A stretch of DNA of 64,000 bases from an uncultured Dongia sp. (lineage in GTDB: Bacteria; Pseudomonadota; Alphaproteobacteria; Dongiales; Dongiaceae), in assembly GCF_936916975.1 (NCBI RefSeq), contig NZ_CAKZGO010000003.1:1-64000 (forward strand). Reading direction: 5' to 3'. Numbering within the stretch: position 1 is the stretch's first letter; every line of letters starts with the position of its first letter. Under the pieces are notes generated by a model. It did no database searches. It worked only from the letters and a program-made list of their open reading frames with translations, and was not told the DNA's origin. This document shows positions 17,083 to 26,400 of the stretch, in pieces. Position numbers and translations under genes: made by a program.

Positions 17083-18078
17083 TCAATTCTCAGCCATCTG
17101 CCGACCCATGCTGGACAGGCCGACAGCGATGATCAGGATGGCACCTTGCAGGATGTATTGCGAGTAGGTCGGTGCGCCGAAGATGTTGAGGCCGTTGAAC
17201 GCGAAGGCGATGATCAGCGCACCGACGAACGTGCCGATGATGTGGAACTCGCCATCCCGCAAGGTGGCGGACCCCAGGAACACCGCGGCAAATGCCGTCA
17301 GCAAATAGCTGTCCGCCGCACTGGTGGTGCCGCTGCCCAGCCGCGAAGCCAGCAAGGTGCCGGTGAGGGCCGCGCAAACACCGGACAGGATGAAGCCTAA
17401 GATCTTGATGCGGTCGACATTGATGCCGGCGAGGCGTGCTGCCGCCGGATTGCCGCCGACCGCCTGGATCTCCTGGCCGATGGCACTCTTTTCCACCAGC
17501 AGCCACAGGCTGGCCAGCACCGCGACCATGATGACGATGTTGTTGGGAATACCGAACAACCAACGCCCCAGTGATAATTGCAGGAAAGCCTCCGGAACGC
17601 CCGCCACGATCGGCACACCGGCGGAATACGCAAAGGCGAGGCCGGTCAGGATCGTGCCGACACCCAGAGTGGCGATCACCGAATTGACCTTGGCTTTGGT
17701 CACAATGAGGCCGTTGACGAGACCGATGAGGGCGCCCATGAGCAGGATGACGACGATGGCAGCCGGAATCGGCAGGCCGTGGCGGACAACGAGGCCGGTC
17801 ACGAACACACCGTGCAGGCTGGCGGCAAAGCCGATGGACAGATCGAGTTCGCCAACGATAACCGCCATGGTGAGACCGCCGGCGATGATCATGGCCAGCG
17901 ACGCCTGGTTGATCACGTTGGTGAAATTGCCCAGCGTCGGAAACGCCTTGGGCGACAGAAGCGAAAACGCAATCAGCATGCCGGCGAGGCCGATGATCGT
18001 GGCATAGCGGGCAAAGAGGCTAAGCGCTCGCTTGGCCTGAGGCGAAAGCCGGCGATTGCTAAGGACGATATCGGTCAT
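17083..18078 (-). CDS. Sugar ABC transporter permease (RbsC family)
   Basis: A 331-residue inner-membrane permease with about nine to ten hydrophobic segments. It has the RbsC-type signature VGELDLSIGFAASLHG after the third segment and ATLGVGTILTGLAF. The cytoplasmic coupling region is around AVGGNPAAARLAGINV, which matches the EAA-like loop of the family. It follows the ATPase gene by 14 nt and precedes the lactonase-like gene by 11 nt in one leftward operon. The substrate is likely a pentose, hexose or polyol, but the sequence alone does not say which. Confidence 0.9.
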   Translation of the reverse strand: MTDIVLSNRRLSPQAKRALSLFARYATIIGLAGMLIAFSLLSPKAFPTLGNFTNVINQASLAMIIAGGLTMAVIVGELDLSIGFAASLHGVFVTGLVVRHGLPIPAAIVVILLMGALIGLVNGLIVTKAKVNSVIATLGVGTILTGLAFAYSAGVPIVAGVPEAFLQLSLGRWLFGIPNNIVIMVAVLASLWLLVEKSAIGQEIQAVGGNPAAARLAGINVDRIKILGFILSGVCAALTGTLLASRLGSGTTSAADSYLLTAFAAVFLGSATLRDGEFHIIGTFVGALIIAFAFNGLNIFGAPTYSQYILQGAILIIAVGLSSMGRQMAEN

Positions 18079-18092
18079 GGTGTCAGTTCCTT

Positions 18093-19652
18093 TTAGGCCG
18101 CTTGGCCGACATAGCTTGCAGCCACGATCGCGGCGCGCGAAATCCCGTCGCCCGCCAGTTCGGTGACCACCTTGCCTTCCGCCATCACCAGCACCCGGTC
18201 ACACAGATCCGGTAGCTCGTCAGGCTCGGAGGAGATCACCAGGACCGCCATACCGTTTTCCGCCAGCTTACGAATCAGCCGATGGATTTCTGCCCGCGCC
18301 CCGATATCGACACCGCGGGTCGGCTCGTCGAGGATGAGGATGCGGGGACCGCGGCGCAACCACCGACCAATCACGACCTTCTGCTGGTTGCCGCCGCTCA
18401 GCCGGCCGACCGGCGCATGGATGCTGGCCGTCTTGATGGCGAGTTCGGCGACGGTCGCCAGCGACATTGCGTTACGCTTCCGGCTGCTCATCATCGGCAG
18501 GAACGACGACAAAGTGAGGCTGCACAGATTGGCCAGCGACAGATTGAAGGCAATGCTTTTGGTCAGCAGCAGGCCTTCGCTGCGCCGTTCTTCCGGCACC
18601 AGCCCGATGCCGGCCCGGTAGGCTTGCGTTGAATTGCGGGGGGCGAAGGGCTGACCGTCGATGGTCATGCTACCGGTATCGACCCGGTCCGCACCATAGA
18701 TCAGCTTTACCAATTCGGAGCGCCCGGCACCGACCAGCCCGCCGATGCCGAGCACCTCGCCACGATGCAGGCTGAAGGAGATTCCCCTGACCTTCGGCTG
18801 CCGCGTGAGATTGGAAATGGAGAGGACCGGCTGGCCTGCCGGCACCCGGCGCACGATCTCTGTCCCGACCTGTTCGCGGTGGCCAACGATCGCCTCGACC
18901 AACACCTGCTGGCTTAGGCCTGCGCGATCGAAATTAGCGATTGAGCTGCCGTCGCGCAGGACGGTCACGCGATCGCACAAGCGTAAAACCTCGTCCAGGC
19001 GGTGCGACACATACACAATCGCTACCCCGGAACGGGAGAGATCCTCGATAATGCCAAACAGACGTTCACACTCGCCGACCGAGAGCGATGCCGTCGGCTC
19101 GTCCATGACGATGAGGCGCGCCTTGTGCACAAGCGCGCGGCAGATGCTAACCATCCAGCTTTCGGCGGTCGAGAGCGTCATCACCTTGGCGTCCAAACTG
19201 GCACGAATGCCCAACCGCTTGGCAAGGGGTGCCACGTCCCGGGCGATCGCCGCCCAGTCGACCAGGCCGAAGCGGGTCTTCTTCGGGGATCCCAGCATGA
19301 TGTTTTGGAGTACGGTCATCGACGGGACCAAGGCGACATCCTGGTGGATGAAGCTCATTCCGTTGGCGGTCGCCTTGTGCGGCGTGTCGATGACGATGGG
19401 CTTGCCGCCGAGCTGGATCTCGCCGCGATCGGGCTGCACCAACCCGGCCAGCACTTTGATCAGGGTCGATTTTCCAGCGCCATTGGCGCCGACCAACCCA
19501 TGAACCTCGCCGGGCCGCAGATCCAGCGAGACGCCTTTCAGTGCCTGGGCGCCGCCAAAGGACTTCCAGATGCCGGTGGCGGTCAGAAAGGGGAGCGTGG
19601 ACTCTGGCGCGGCTGTCTTCAAATCATTCATCGCCAGAACGCACGCCCCCAT
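18093..19652 (-). CDS. Sugar ABC transporter ATPase with two nucleotide-binding domains (RbsA/MglA family)
   Basis: A 519-residue tandem ATPase. The first domain has Walker A GANGAGKST, a signature region STAESWMVSICRAL (degenerate at LSGGQ) and Walker B LIVMDEPTASLS. The second has a degenerate P-loop (GLVGAGRSE), the canonical signature LSGGNQQKV and Walker B LILDEPTRGVD. One weakened P-loop and one weakened signature are normal for this family. The start is uncertain: GTG at 19655, ATG at 19652 (chosen, 3 nt after the preceding stop) or ATG at 19631. It powers the adjacent RbsC-type permease. Confidence 0.9.
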   Translation of the reverse strand: MGACVLAMNDLKTAAPESTLPFLTATGIWKSFGGAQALKGVSLDLRPGEVHGLVGANGAGKSTLIKVLAGLVQPDRGEIQLGGKPIVIDTPHKATANGMSFIHQDVALVPSMTVLQNIMLGSPKKTRFGLVDWAAIARDVAPLAKRLGIRASLDAKVMTLSTAESWMVSICRALVHKARLIVMDEPTASLSVGECERLFGIIEDLSRSGVAIVYVSHRLDEVLRLCDRVTVLRDGSSIANFDRAGLSQQVLVEAIVGHREQVGTEIVRRVPAGQPVLSISNLTRQPKVRGISFSLHRGEVLGIGGLVGAGRSELVKLIYGADRVDTGSMTIDGQPFAPRNSTQAYRAGIGLVPEERRSEGLLLTKSIAFNLSLANLCSLTLSSFLPMMSSRKRNAMSLATVAELAIKTASIHAPVGRLSGGNQQKVVIGRWLRRGPRILILDEPTRGVDIGARAEIHRLIRKLAENGMAVLVISSEPDELPDLCDRVLVMAEGKVVTELAGDGISRAAIVAASYVGQAA

Positions 19653-19655
19653 CAC

Positions 19656-20597
19656 TCATTTAATCGCGTCGGGATGGTCTTTGACGAATTGGTCGACCGT
19701 GTCCTTGGTCACCAGGACCGCAGGGACTTCGGCTGCCTTCGGCTGCCATGCGTCACCGGCCTTTTTGATCTCGTCCAGCATCTTCACCATGTTGTAGCCC
19801 TCGGTGTAGCTGTCCTGCCAGGCGGTCGCGGTCATGTGACCGTTGCGGATGTTCTCCAGCGCCTGTGCGTTGCCGTTGATGCCGTAGACCTTGACGTCAT
19901 CACGACCCTGCGCGCGCAAGGCGCCGATGGCACCGATCGAAGGATCGTCCCAGCAGCCCCAGATGGCAAGCGGCTCAGCTCCGGCCGGATGCGATGCCAG
20001 CCAGGCATTGGCGTATTGCGCGCCGTCCTCGAAATAGCCCGGGATGCGCACTTCATTCTTGGTGACGTTGATATCAGGGTGCTGAGCGAGGATTTCGTCC
20101 ATCACCACTTCTCGGTTGCGGCAGACTTCGCCGGTCCGATAGGTGAGCGCCAGAACACTGCCCTTCCCACCCATATCCTTCACCATCATGTCGACCACGG
20201 GGATCGCCATTGGTGCACCCGAGCCATTGGTGGCAGCTACCGTGCTGCCCAATCCGCCGCCCCAGGTCACGACGGGGATGCCGGCGCTCTTGGCCGCATC
20301 AAGCCCGGCGCCGATCGAGGAGAACGGAAATACCATGTCGATGATCACATGAGCGCCGCGCTGGGCAAAATTCTGAATGCCGGCATTGGCCTGATCGGCA
20401 TTGCCGGCGGCATCGATAACCGAAACTTCCCAGCCGAGTTCGGCGGCCGCAGCCTCCGCACCCTTGATGTAGCGCACATTATTGGCTTCGGTGGCGGCGA
20501 TGGACACGATGCCGACCAGCGGCTTGTCCGCGACAGCCATATTGGCGCCCAAGGTCATGGCGGCGCCGAGAACGCATAGTGCGATCGTCTGTCTCAT
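19656..20597 (-). CDS. Sugar ABC transporter periplasmic binding protein (RbsB/peripla_BP_4 type)
   Basis: A 313-residue receptor. A Sec signal peptide (MRQTIALCVLGAAMTL, cut near AVADK) is followed by a type I periplasmic-binding fold. Visible elements are the alternating Rossmann strands VGIVSIAATEAN and VSVIDAAGNADQANAGIQNF, the hinge segment GIPVVTWGGG, and YGINGNAQALENIRNG near the end, which resembles the ribose-binding family. It is the first gene of the leftward importer operon and is controlled by the divergent LacI gene through the operator pair at 20651-20749. Somewhat unusual are two cysteines, in VCRNRE and WGCWDD. The ligand is unknown. Confidence 0.87.
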   Translation of the reverse strand: MRQTIALCVLGAAMTLGANMAVADKPLVGIVSIAATEANNVRYIKGAEAAAAELGWEVSVIDAAGNADQANAGIQNFAQRGAHVIIDMVFPFSSIGAGLDAAKSAGIPVVTWGGGLGSTVAATNGSGAPMAIPVVDMMVKDMGGKGSVLALTYRTGEVCRNREVVMDEILAQHPDINVTKNEVRIPGYFEDGAQYANAWLASHPAGAEPLAIWGCWDDPSIGAIGALRAQGRDDVKVYGINGNAQALENIRNGHMTATAWQDSYTEGYNMVKMLDEIKKAGDAWQPKAAEVPAVLVTKDTVDQFVKDHPDAIK

Positions 20598-20650
20598 TTT
20601 TCCCTCCCAAGGAAACGGGGCTGCGCGCCTTGCTGTTTGGCGAACATGTC

Positions 20651-20749
20651 CTAACCGTTTCGCCAGAATACCGATAGGCTGCCCCGGAGCAAGTAGAATC
20701 TGGCAGTAGACATTTCATTTTCTAGAGGTACATTTGGCGAAACGGTTAG
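20651..20749. promoter_or_regulatory. Pair of identical inverted LacI-type operators
   Basis: CTAACCGTTTCGCCA at 20651-20665 and its exact reverse complement TGGCGAAACGGTTAG at 20735-20749 lie 84 bp apart, between the divergent binding-protein and LacI genes. Each contains a GAAACG-like core as in LacI-family sites. The right copy ends 11 bp before the regulator's ATG, so it should autoregulate; the left copy controls the transport operon. Spacing of eight helical turns suits looping by a tetramer or two dimers. Confidence 0.78.
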
Positions 20750-20760
20750 CTGGAAGACTT

Positions 20761-21792
20761 ATGGCGACGATCAGGGATGTTGCGAAAACTGCCGGCGTGT
20801 CGATTGCCACCGTCTCGGCCGTGGTCAATGACTCGGCCTATGTCAGCCCGGAATTGCGCCGGCGTGTGCTGGCGGCGATCGAGGAACTTAACTACGAACC
20901 CTCGACCCTGGCGCGCAACCTCAACAGTGGCAAAAGCCAGCTCATCGCCATCGTCGTCGCCGACCTCTCCAATCCGTTTTACAGCCATGTCGTCTGCCTG
21001 GCGGAGGCAGCGGCCGCCGCCTGGGATTATTCGCTGGTGGTGTTCAACAGCGATGAAAAGACCGAAGCCGAGAAGCGAATCATGTCACGGATCCGCATGC
21101 TGTCCTGCGACGGCGTGATCCTGGTGCCCGTGGGCGAAACCGGCCAGCATCTGCAGCGCGACCATGAAGGAAAGTCGATTCCCACAGTGCTGTTCGGCCG
21201 CGTGTTCGAGGATCGCCGGTCGGATACCGTGACGATCGACAATGAATCGGCCGGCCGCCAGGCCACCAATTACCTGCTCGACCTCGGCCATCGCCGGATC
21301 GGCTCGATCACCGGCCCGTTGCATCTGACCACCGGGCGCGGTCGGCATGAGGGCATGATGCAGGCCCTGCAGGCACGTGGTGTGACACCTTTGCAGCATC
21401 ATATACGCCAGGGTGAATTCCGGGAGGAGGTCGCCTATGCCATGGCGCGCGAGATTCTCGAGCAGCCGGACCGGCCGACGGCGATGTACGTCGCCAACGG
21501 TGTGATGGCCCTGGGACTGATGCGGGCAATCGCCGATCTCGGCCTCAAATGCCCCGACGACATCTCGATCGCCTCGACCGACACGATCAACGGCATCAGC
21601 GGCATGCGGCCTCGCCTGACCCGGACGGAGCACCCGATCAACGAGATGATCAACGAATCCTTCCGCATGCTGCTCGGGCGCATCAACACGAATCCGTCGC
21701 AATCACCACGCAATGTGGTGTTCCAGCCAAAACTGGTCGTGGGCGAAAGCTGCGCCCCCGTGGCGCCCGCCTTGGTGACTGCCGCCCCTTAA
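20761..21792 (+). CDS. LacI-family transcriptional regulator of the sugar importer
   Basis: A 343-residue LacI-type repressor. The N-terminal helix-turn-helix is ATIRDVAKTAGVSIATVSAVVN, followed by the hinge helix region (YEPSTLARNLNSGKS). The ligand domain opens with LIAIVVADLSNPFY and continues with MSCDGVILVPVGE and NESAGRQATNYLLDLGHRRIGSITG. The ATG at 20761 gives the standard N terminus; the open frame starts upstream inside the operator. It is divergent from the importer operon and probably binds the two identical 15-bp operators between them. The effector is presumably the imported sugar or a metabolite of it. Confidence 0.9.
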   Translation: MATIRDVAKTAGVSIATVSAVVNDSAYVSPELRRRVLAAIEELNYEPSTLARNLNSGKSQLIAIVVADLSNPFYSHVVCLAEAAAAAWDYSLVVFNSDEKTEAEKRIMSRIRMLSCDGVILVPVGETGQHLQRDHEGKSIPTVLFGRVFEDRRSDTVTIDNESAGRQATNYLLDLGHRRIGSITGPLHLTTGRGRHEGMMQALQARGVTPLQHHIRQGEFREEVAYAMAREILEQPDRPTAMYVANGVMALGLMRAIADLGLKCPDDISIASTDTINGISGMRPRLTRTEHPINEMINESFRMLLGRINTNPSQSPRNVVFQPKLVVGESCAPVAPALVTAAP

Positions 21793-22092
21793 GACAGGCG
21801 TTTTTGAGCAATCTCGGGCATTAATGCGACCGCGTGTCATCAAACACGCGCACCAAAGTTCACTCGGCTAGTTGTCCCATTGAATTATAAGGAAAATTAT
21901 TAACATAGGTCAGTCAACCCTCATATAGTTGAGGGATTCTGACATAAATTCCACATTTTTTGACCATCTTCTGTCAATTTCCATGCTCATTCACACGCTC
22001 GCGCACATGGTGCGCATCCATCTTCCGGCCACCCCGAGCGACCCGCCCTGCTGCGGCCAGCCGGTTTTTTGGACAGGAAGATGGAGTTACCG
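21793..22092. other. 300-bp AT-rich intergenic region with a long imperfect palindrome
   Basis: No gene is visible. The segment 21870-21965 is much more AT-rich than its surroundings and probably holds the promoter of the DUF1127 gene. Within it, 21909-21943 forms nested arms: GTCAG (21909-21913) with CTGAC (21939-21943) outside, and CCCTCA (21918-21923) with TGAGGG (21930-21935) inside. A T6 run follows shortly after. A second small hairpin, CGCGTGT/ACACGCG at 21831-21850, may be the weak end of the LacI transcript. Confidence 0.5.
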
Positions 22093-22317
22093 ATGTTCTC
22101 GAACATCACCACCAGACCAGCGGACGCCGTTCATCCGGTGATCCGGGCGGCGGATGCCATCCGCGCCCTCATAACGCGGATGGTCAGGTACCAGGCGGAA
22201 CGTCGCGCCATTCACGCGGTGACGGCGTTGTCCGACCACATGCTGAAAGACCTTGGCATCGGCCGATCGCAGATCGTCCGAACGATCCGCCACGGCCGCT
22301 TCGATCACGACTGCTGA
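22093..22317 (+). CDS. Small DUF1127 (YjiS-like) protein
   Basis: A 74-residue basic protein. Its C-terminal half, RRAIHAVTALSDHMLKDLGIGRSQIVRTIRHGRF, is a clear DUF1127 domain (Arg-rich, with the L.DIGI/LGIGRS core). Some alphaproteobacterial DUF1127 proteins are small regulators linked to phosphate, RNA turnover or stress; no role can be fixed here. I chose the ATG at 22093 because GGAG lies 6 nt upstream; an ATG at 22081 is an alternative. It is 33 nt before the diiron-protein gene and probably co-transcribed with it. Confidence 0.78.
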   Translation: MFSNITTRPADAVHPVIRAADAIRALITRMVRYQAERRAIHAVTALSDHMLKDLGIGRSQIVRTIRHGRFDHDC

Positions 22318-22350
22318 CCCAACGATAGAACCCAGACAGAGGAATGCATC

Positions 22351-23265
22351 ATGCTGACCCATAGCTACAACTACAAAGAAACGCTGGCCAACGCGCAGAA
22401 GATCAACTGGCGTATCGAAGACATCATCGGCGGCGACCGGCAGCTCGATTTCTCGCGGCCCTTCATGCCCGAAGCGATCGCACGGACCGAACCGCTGGCC
22501 TTTCTGAAACCGGCGGAGCGCGTGGTTCTCAACCAGATCCGCGGCTATGGCTATCTGTCGACCTTTGGTCTGTCGGAAGAATTTATCCTGCCTTTCATCA
22601 TGGACCATGCCCGCCAGGTCGTGAGCGGCGATGACTGGCAGATTCGCGCCCTGCTGCAATTCGCCGGCGAGGAAGCCAAGCATATCCATCTCTTCAAGCG
22701 CTTCTGCGCCGAGTTCGAGGACGGGTTTGGCACCGATTGCCAGATCATCGGGCCGGCCGAGGATATCGCCAAGGCGATCCTGGCGCATCCGCCGCTCGCC
22801 GTGGCCCTGCTCATTCTTCACATCGAATGGATGACGCAGTCGCATTACCTCGACAGCGTCAAGGATGACCGTGACCTCGATACGCAGTTCAAGAGCCTGC
22901 TGCGGCACCATTGGATGGAAGAAGCGCAGCATGCCAAGCTCGACACGATGATCGTCCAGCATCTGGCAATGCAAACCGACGCTGCCGGCATTGCCGAAGC
23001 AATCGACGGTTACATGGCCATCGGCGCCTTCCTGGACGCTGGTCTTGAGCAGCAATCGAAGTTCGATCTCGACAGCTTCCAGGCCGCGACCGGCCGCCGT
23101 CTCAGCAATGATGAGTGCCACACCTTCCTTGGTGTCCAGCATCAGGCATTGCGCTGGACGTTCATCGGATCGGGCATGACACATCCTAATTTCCTCACGA
23201 CCCTCGGCCAGTTGTCGCCGGACGGCCGCAAGAAGATCCAGGAAGTGGCCCCGACATTCTGTTAA
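22351..23265 (+). CDS. Ferritin-like diiron protein (AurF-like, function unknown)
   Basis: A 304-residue, mostly helical soluble protein. The diiron pattern is complete: Glu76/Glu77 (SEEFI), Glu108-x2-His111 (EEAKH), Glu159 (HIEW) and Glu191-x2-His194 (EEAQH). This is the E...ExxH...E...ExxH arrangement of ferritin-like oxidases and oxygenases, including the p-aminobenzoate N-oxygenase type. It has no signal peptide and no ferritin-cage length or sequence. An oxygenase or oxidase role is inferred from the metal site alone. It follows the DUF1127 gene closely and precedes two large regulators. An uncharacterised member of a large superfamily is the safe description. Confidence 0.7.
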   Translation: MLTHSYNYKETLANAQKINWRIEDIIGGDRQLDFSRPFMPEAIARTEPLAFLKPAERVVLNQIRGYGYLSTFGLSEEFILPFIMDHARQVVSGDDWQIRALLQFAGEEAKHIHLFKRFCAEFEDGFGTDCQIIGPAEDIAKAILAHPPLAVALLILHIEWMTQSHYLDSVKDDRDLDTQFKSLLRHHWMEEAQHAKLDTMIVQHLAMQTDAAGIAEAIDGYMAIGAFLDAGLEQQSKFDLDSFQAATGRRLSNDECHTFLGVQHQALRWTFIGSGMTHPNFLTTLGQLSPDGRKKIQEVAPTFC

Positions 23266-23309
23266 CGGACCAAGCCGGGGGGTGGCAGTGCTGCTCCCTG
23301 GTCAGGTTC

Positions 23310-23335
23310 CCAGGCCGCATCCCCAGGCCGCATCC
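23310..23335. repeat. Perfect 13-bp tandem duplication
   Basis: CCAGGCCGCATCC occurs twice in direct succession (23310-23322 and 23323-23335) in the roughly 200-bp gap between the diiron-protein gene and the large regulator. Two copies of 13 bp are most simply a replication-slippage duplication. Nothing else stands out in the gap. Confidence 0.8.
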
Positions 23336-23474
23336 TTTGCGTCTTGGCCATTCGATCCAGTATTGCCTCGCTAGAAGTTAACGCCGAGGGGCTATACCGG
23401 GACCGCGCGCTAGCCTCTGCAGAACGGAAGCGCTGCCGGCGGCAAAATCCAATCGCCGCCACATGGGAAGAGAC

Positions 23475-26400
23475 ATGACGCCCCAGCCGGAATCCGGCAT
23501 GATCGGAGGGGTGCGTCATGTGATCGGGAAGGGCAGCCCGTTGACTGAGGTCCAGGCAGATACCCAACCGCGTCTCCGCCTGTTGGGCGAGGTCGCGCTG
23601 TTTCGTCACGGCGCGTTCGTCGCCCTGCCACCGTCGAAGAAAACGCGGGCGCTGCTGGCCTATCTTGCCGCAACCGCACGACCGCATCGGCGCGATCGAT
23701 TATGCACGCTGTTCTGGGACATCCCGGATGACCCCCGAGGATCGCTGCGCTGGAGCCTCAGCCGTCTGCGGCCATTGCTCGATGATGCCGATTGCCAACG
23801 TATCCAGGCCGACCGCGAGAGCGTGTCGCTCGCTCTCTCATCGCTCACGGTCGACCTCGATATCGTCGAGCGGGCACTGGCGCGGGAAAATTGCCCGATC
23901 GGCGATCTTGCCGCTGCCGCTGATCTGTTCGAGGGGGAGTTCGCAGAAGGCCTCGATCTCCACGGCTGTCCCGACTTCCAGGTCTGGCTGACCATCCAGC
24001 GCGAGGCGGTACGTCGCCTGCATCTCCAACTCCTGCAGAAGCTGGTCGAAGGACTACCGGCTGGTGAGGCATTGCCTTTTGCCCAGCGACGGTTGGAGAT
24101 TGATCCCGACAGTACCGAACATCATCGCGATCTCCTCACCCTGCTCGTGGCCGCTGGTCGTCGCCACGAGGCGGAGCAGCAGGTCGCCCTATCCATCGAT
24201 CGGATCGCGACGATCGATGGACCGGCGGCCGAAGCCCTGGCGCTGCATTGGCGCAAACTGCAGCAGCCCGCGCAGAGCAAGGCAGACAGGACGTCGCGGC
24301 CCCTCATCCTTGCCGGCGAAATACAGATTGATGCAGAGCCGGATTGGCCGGAAGAGCGCAAGCAGGTCACCGTGCTGCATGTCAATCTGCGCGACGAATC
24401 GCTGGTCGACGATCCGGAAATTGCCGCCAGCCGGCTGGATCCGTTCGTCTCCAGCATGATCGCGGCGGTCGAACGCTATGGCGGCGTGGTCACGCAACGC
24501 AGGCCCGAAGGGATCACCGCCTTGTTCGGGGCGCCAGCTGCCAGTGAGAACCATCCGACGCGCGCATGCCTCGCAGCCCTTGCCATCCAGGGGGCTTGTG
24601 CCGGCGCCATGATCGGCATCGCGGTTCACGCTGGCGAAGTCGTGGCGCGCAGCCAGAAGGGACGGGTTGAGGCCTTCGGTCCCGCCCTCAAGATCGCCGA
24701 GGAAATCGAGCGGGTGACGCCGGTCCACATGATCTATCTGGGGCGTCAGACCTTTCGGCTGGTCGAGGGCATGTTCCTCGGCGAGCCCTGCGATGCGCTG
24801 AGCCTTCCGGGTTTCAACGAACCGATTGAGCTGCTGTCGCTGACCGGACAGGCCGCCATGGCGGGCGGCTGGTATGCACGCGTGATACGTGGCCTCACCG
24901 CCTTCGCCGGGCGACAACACGAATTGGCCAACCTGTTGCGCGTGGCCGATAAAGCGCGCGCCGGAAAGGGGCAAGTGGCGGTCGTGGTCGGTGAGCCGGG
25001 TCTCGGCAAATCACGCCTGTTGCATGAACTGATGCAGCATGACGCCTTCCAGCCCGCGATTTGGCGACAGTTGGAAGGCGCCGCCACACCTTACGATATC
25101 GATACGCCCTATTTCTTGATCGGCCGTGTGCTGCGCTTCTGGCTGCAGATCACGAGGCCGCTGCCGGAAGCGGCAGTCCGCGCGCGGCTTCACACGGCCT
25201 TGATGATGCTTGATCCGGCCTTGACCTGGGTGGAGCCGGCCCTGGGTGTGCCGTTGGACCTGCCGGCCGATGCGGCATGGAACGCGCTCGATGCCAGTGT
25301 GCGCCGCCGCCAGATTACCGATGCCGTCGACACCGTCATCAACGCCCTGGTTGCCAAGCAACCCGTGGTTCTGCTGATTGAGGATTTACACTGGGCCGAT
25401 GCCGAGAGCGCCTCGATCATCGAAACACTGGTTAATCATCTGGCGCGGCGGCGCGTGCTACTGCTCGTGACGGCACGGCCTGAAGGTGCGCCGGGCTGGA
25501 TGGCAAAGGGCGTTTGCCATCCGCTGCGCCTCACCTCGCTTGACGACCTGTCGGCCGAGCAGATGACCGAGGCGCTGCTGGGCGACGACACCTCGCTTGC
25601 AGATCTCAAGCGCCGGCTGGTGCAGCGAACAGCAGGAACGCCGCTGTTCCTGGAGGAAGTCGTCAACACACTCGTAGAATCCGGCAGTTTGATCGGCAAA
25701 CGTGGCGCCTATCGGATGGCCCAGGTGCAGAACGAACTCAGTCTCCCTGCAACAATTCAGGCCGTGCTGGGCGAGCGCATTGATCGGCTGCCGAAGCCGC
25801 TCAAGATGCTTCTTCAGGTCGCCGCTGTGATTGGCGAGGATGTGCCGGTCGACATTCTGTTGCCGTTGATGGAGTTGCCGGCGGATGGTCTCGCCACACA
25901 GCTTGAGGCGTTGCAGGAGGCTGAGCTCCTGTTCGAAAACGAGCCGCCACCACGGCGCCGTTTCGCCTTCAAGCACGCGCTCATACGCGATGTTGCCTAT
26001 GCCAGCCTGCTCGTCGCGCAACGCCGCAAGCTGCATCGCCGGCTATTGAAGATCATCCTGCCCAAGGAGCGCCAGCGCCGCGAGGCGATGATCGAGCGCC
26101 TGGCGCATCATGCGGCACATGCGGAAAGGTGGAGCCTGGCGGCCAAATTCCTGCGCCAGGCCGGCGACAAGAGCGTACGCCGTTCCGCCTATCATGAAGC
26201 TGTCCGTTCTTATGAAGCGGCGCTGCAGATGCTGTCGCACCTACCGTCGACATCGGCCACGCAACTGTTCTCGGCGATCGTGCGGTTGCGACTGCGGCCA
26301 CCGCTCGGCGCGATCACCGCCTTTACACGGGCCTTCGAGCATCTGGAGGTTGCCGAGCAGATTGTCGAGGCACGCGGCGATATTCAGCGGATGATCGCCA

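Noticed and set aside
19002-20579. A 525-codon rightward open frame opposite the RbsA/RbsB genes
   Set aside because: It spans two clearly coding leftward genes and reads as His/Gly/Asp-rich antisense sequence.
21831-21850. Terminator after the LacI gene
   Set aside because: The 7-bp stem CGCGTGT/ACACGCG has no T tract; too weak to annotate as a terminator.
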